Of a stretch of 5,229 nucleotides of DNA, positions 5,181 to 5,229 are shown piece after piece. Source of the stretch: Rubrivirga sp. (lineage in GTDB: Bacteria; Bacteroidota; Rhodothermia; Rhodothermales; Rubricoccaceae); the NCBI GenBank assembly GCA_012269805.1, contig JAAXJP010000164.1:1-5229 (forward strand). Direction: 5' to 3'. The notes below the pieces were generated by a model. It searched no databases. It had not been told where the DNA came from and saw nothing but the letters and a program-made list of their open reading frames with translations. Position 1 is the stretch's first letter, and every line of letters begins with the position of its first letter. Both the position numbers and the translations under genes were made by a program.

Positions 5181-5229
5181 ATGCCCGACCTCGACCCGAC
5201 CCGTGCGCTCGCCGAGCGTCTGATGGACG
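5181..5229 (+). CDS. start of a truncated plus-strand gene (function unknown)
   Basis: An ATG at 5181 opens a frame that runs to the window edge with no stop: 16 residues beginning MPDLDPTRALAERLMD. The composition (Asp/Leu/Arg/Ala, no Arg/Pro-only runs) is that of a real N terminus and it is divergent from gnd. The pattern of a short acidic lead followed by an amphipathic ALAERLMD helix resembles the N termini of M20-family metallopeptidases such as DapE desuccinylases. Sixteen residues are too few to claim that. No clear ribosome binding site is seen, as for the other genes here. Confidence 0.45.
   Translation, partial: MPDLDPTRALAERLMD

Overview
The window is about 70% G+C and densely coding. 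The translation starts I can judge lack strong Shine-Dalgarno sequences, and the MnmA and four-helix-bundle proteins look like those of Bacteroidota and relatives. A high-GC member of the Bacteroidota/Rhodothermota group (Rubricoccus/Rubrivirga-like) is my best guess. This is inference from protein style and composition, not a database match.

Layout. On the plus strand, mnmA (52-1215, tRNA 2-thiouridylase) overlaps a 66-residue zinc-ribbon/membrane protein gene (1212-1412), which starts at GTG inside the mnmA stop region. A 45-bp convergent gap follows. On the minus strand, read right to left, come gnd (4883-3420, 6-phosphogluconate dehydrogenase), a small four-helix-bundle gene of the 23S rRNA intervening-sequence family (3412-3035) and zwf (3014-1458, glucose-6-phosphate dehydrogenase). 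They are tightly spaced and probably co-transcribed. A roughly 300-bp GC-rich divergent region (4884-5180) separates gnd from the first 16 codons of a plus-strand gene cut by the window edge.

Function. zwf and gnd encode the two dehydrogenases of the oxidative pentose phosphate pathway; the lactonase (pgl) between them in the pathway is not here. Both proteins carry Asp-Leu where NADP-dependent relatives usually have an Arg that grips the 2'-phosphate (GVDLQ in Zwf, GTDLG in Gnd). This suggests, but does not prove, that both have shifted toward NAD+.

The most unusual structure is the insert between gnd and zwf. The four-helix-bundle gene is closed on each side by three 7-nt repeats in inverted orientation, with a 12-nt perfect inverted match. 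The repeats supply the start codons of both the inserted gene and zwf. The cassette resembles the intervening sequences that carry this family in 23S rRNA genes, but here it sits in a metabolic operon, and its RNA could fold so as to cover the zwf start codon.
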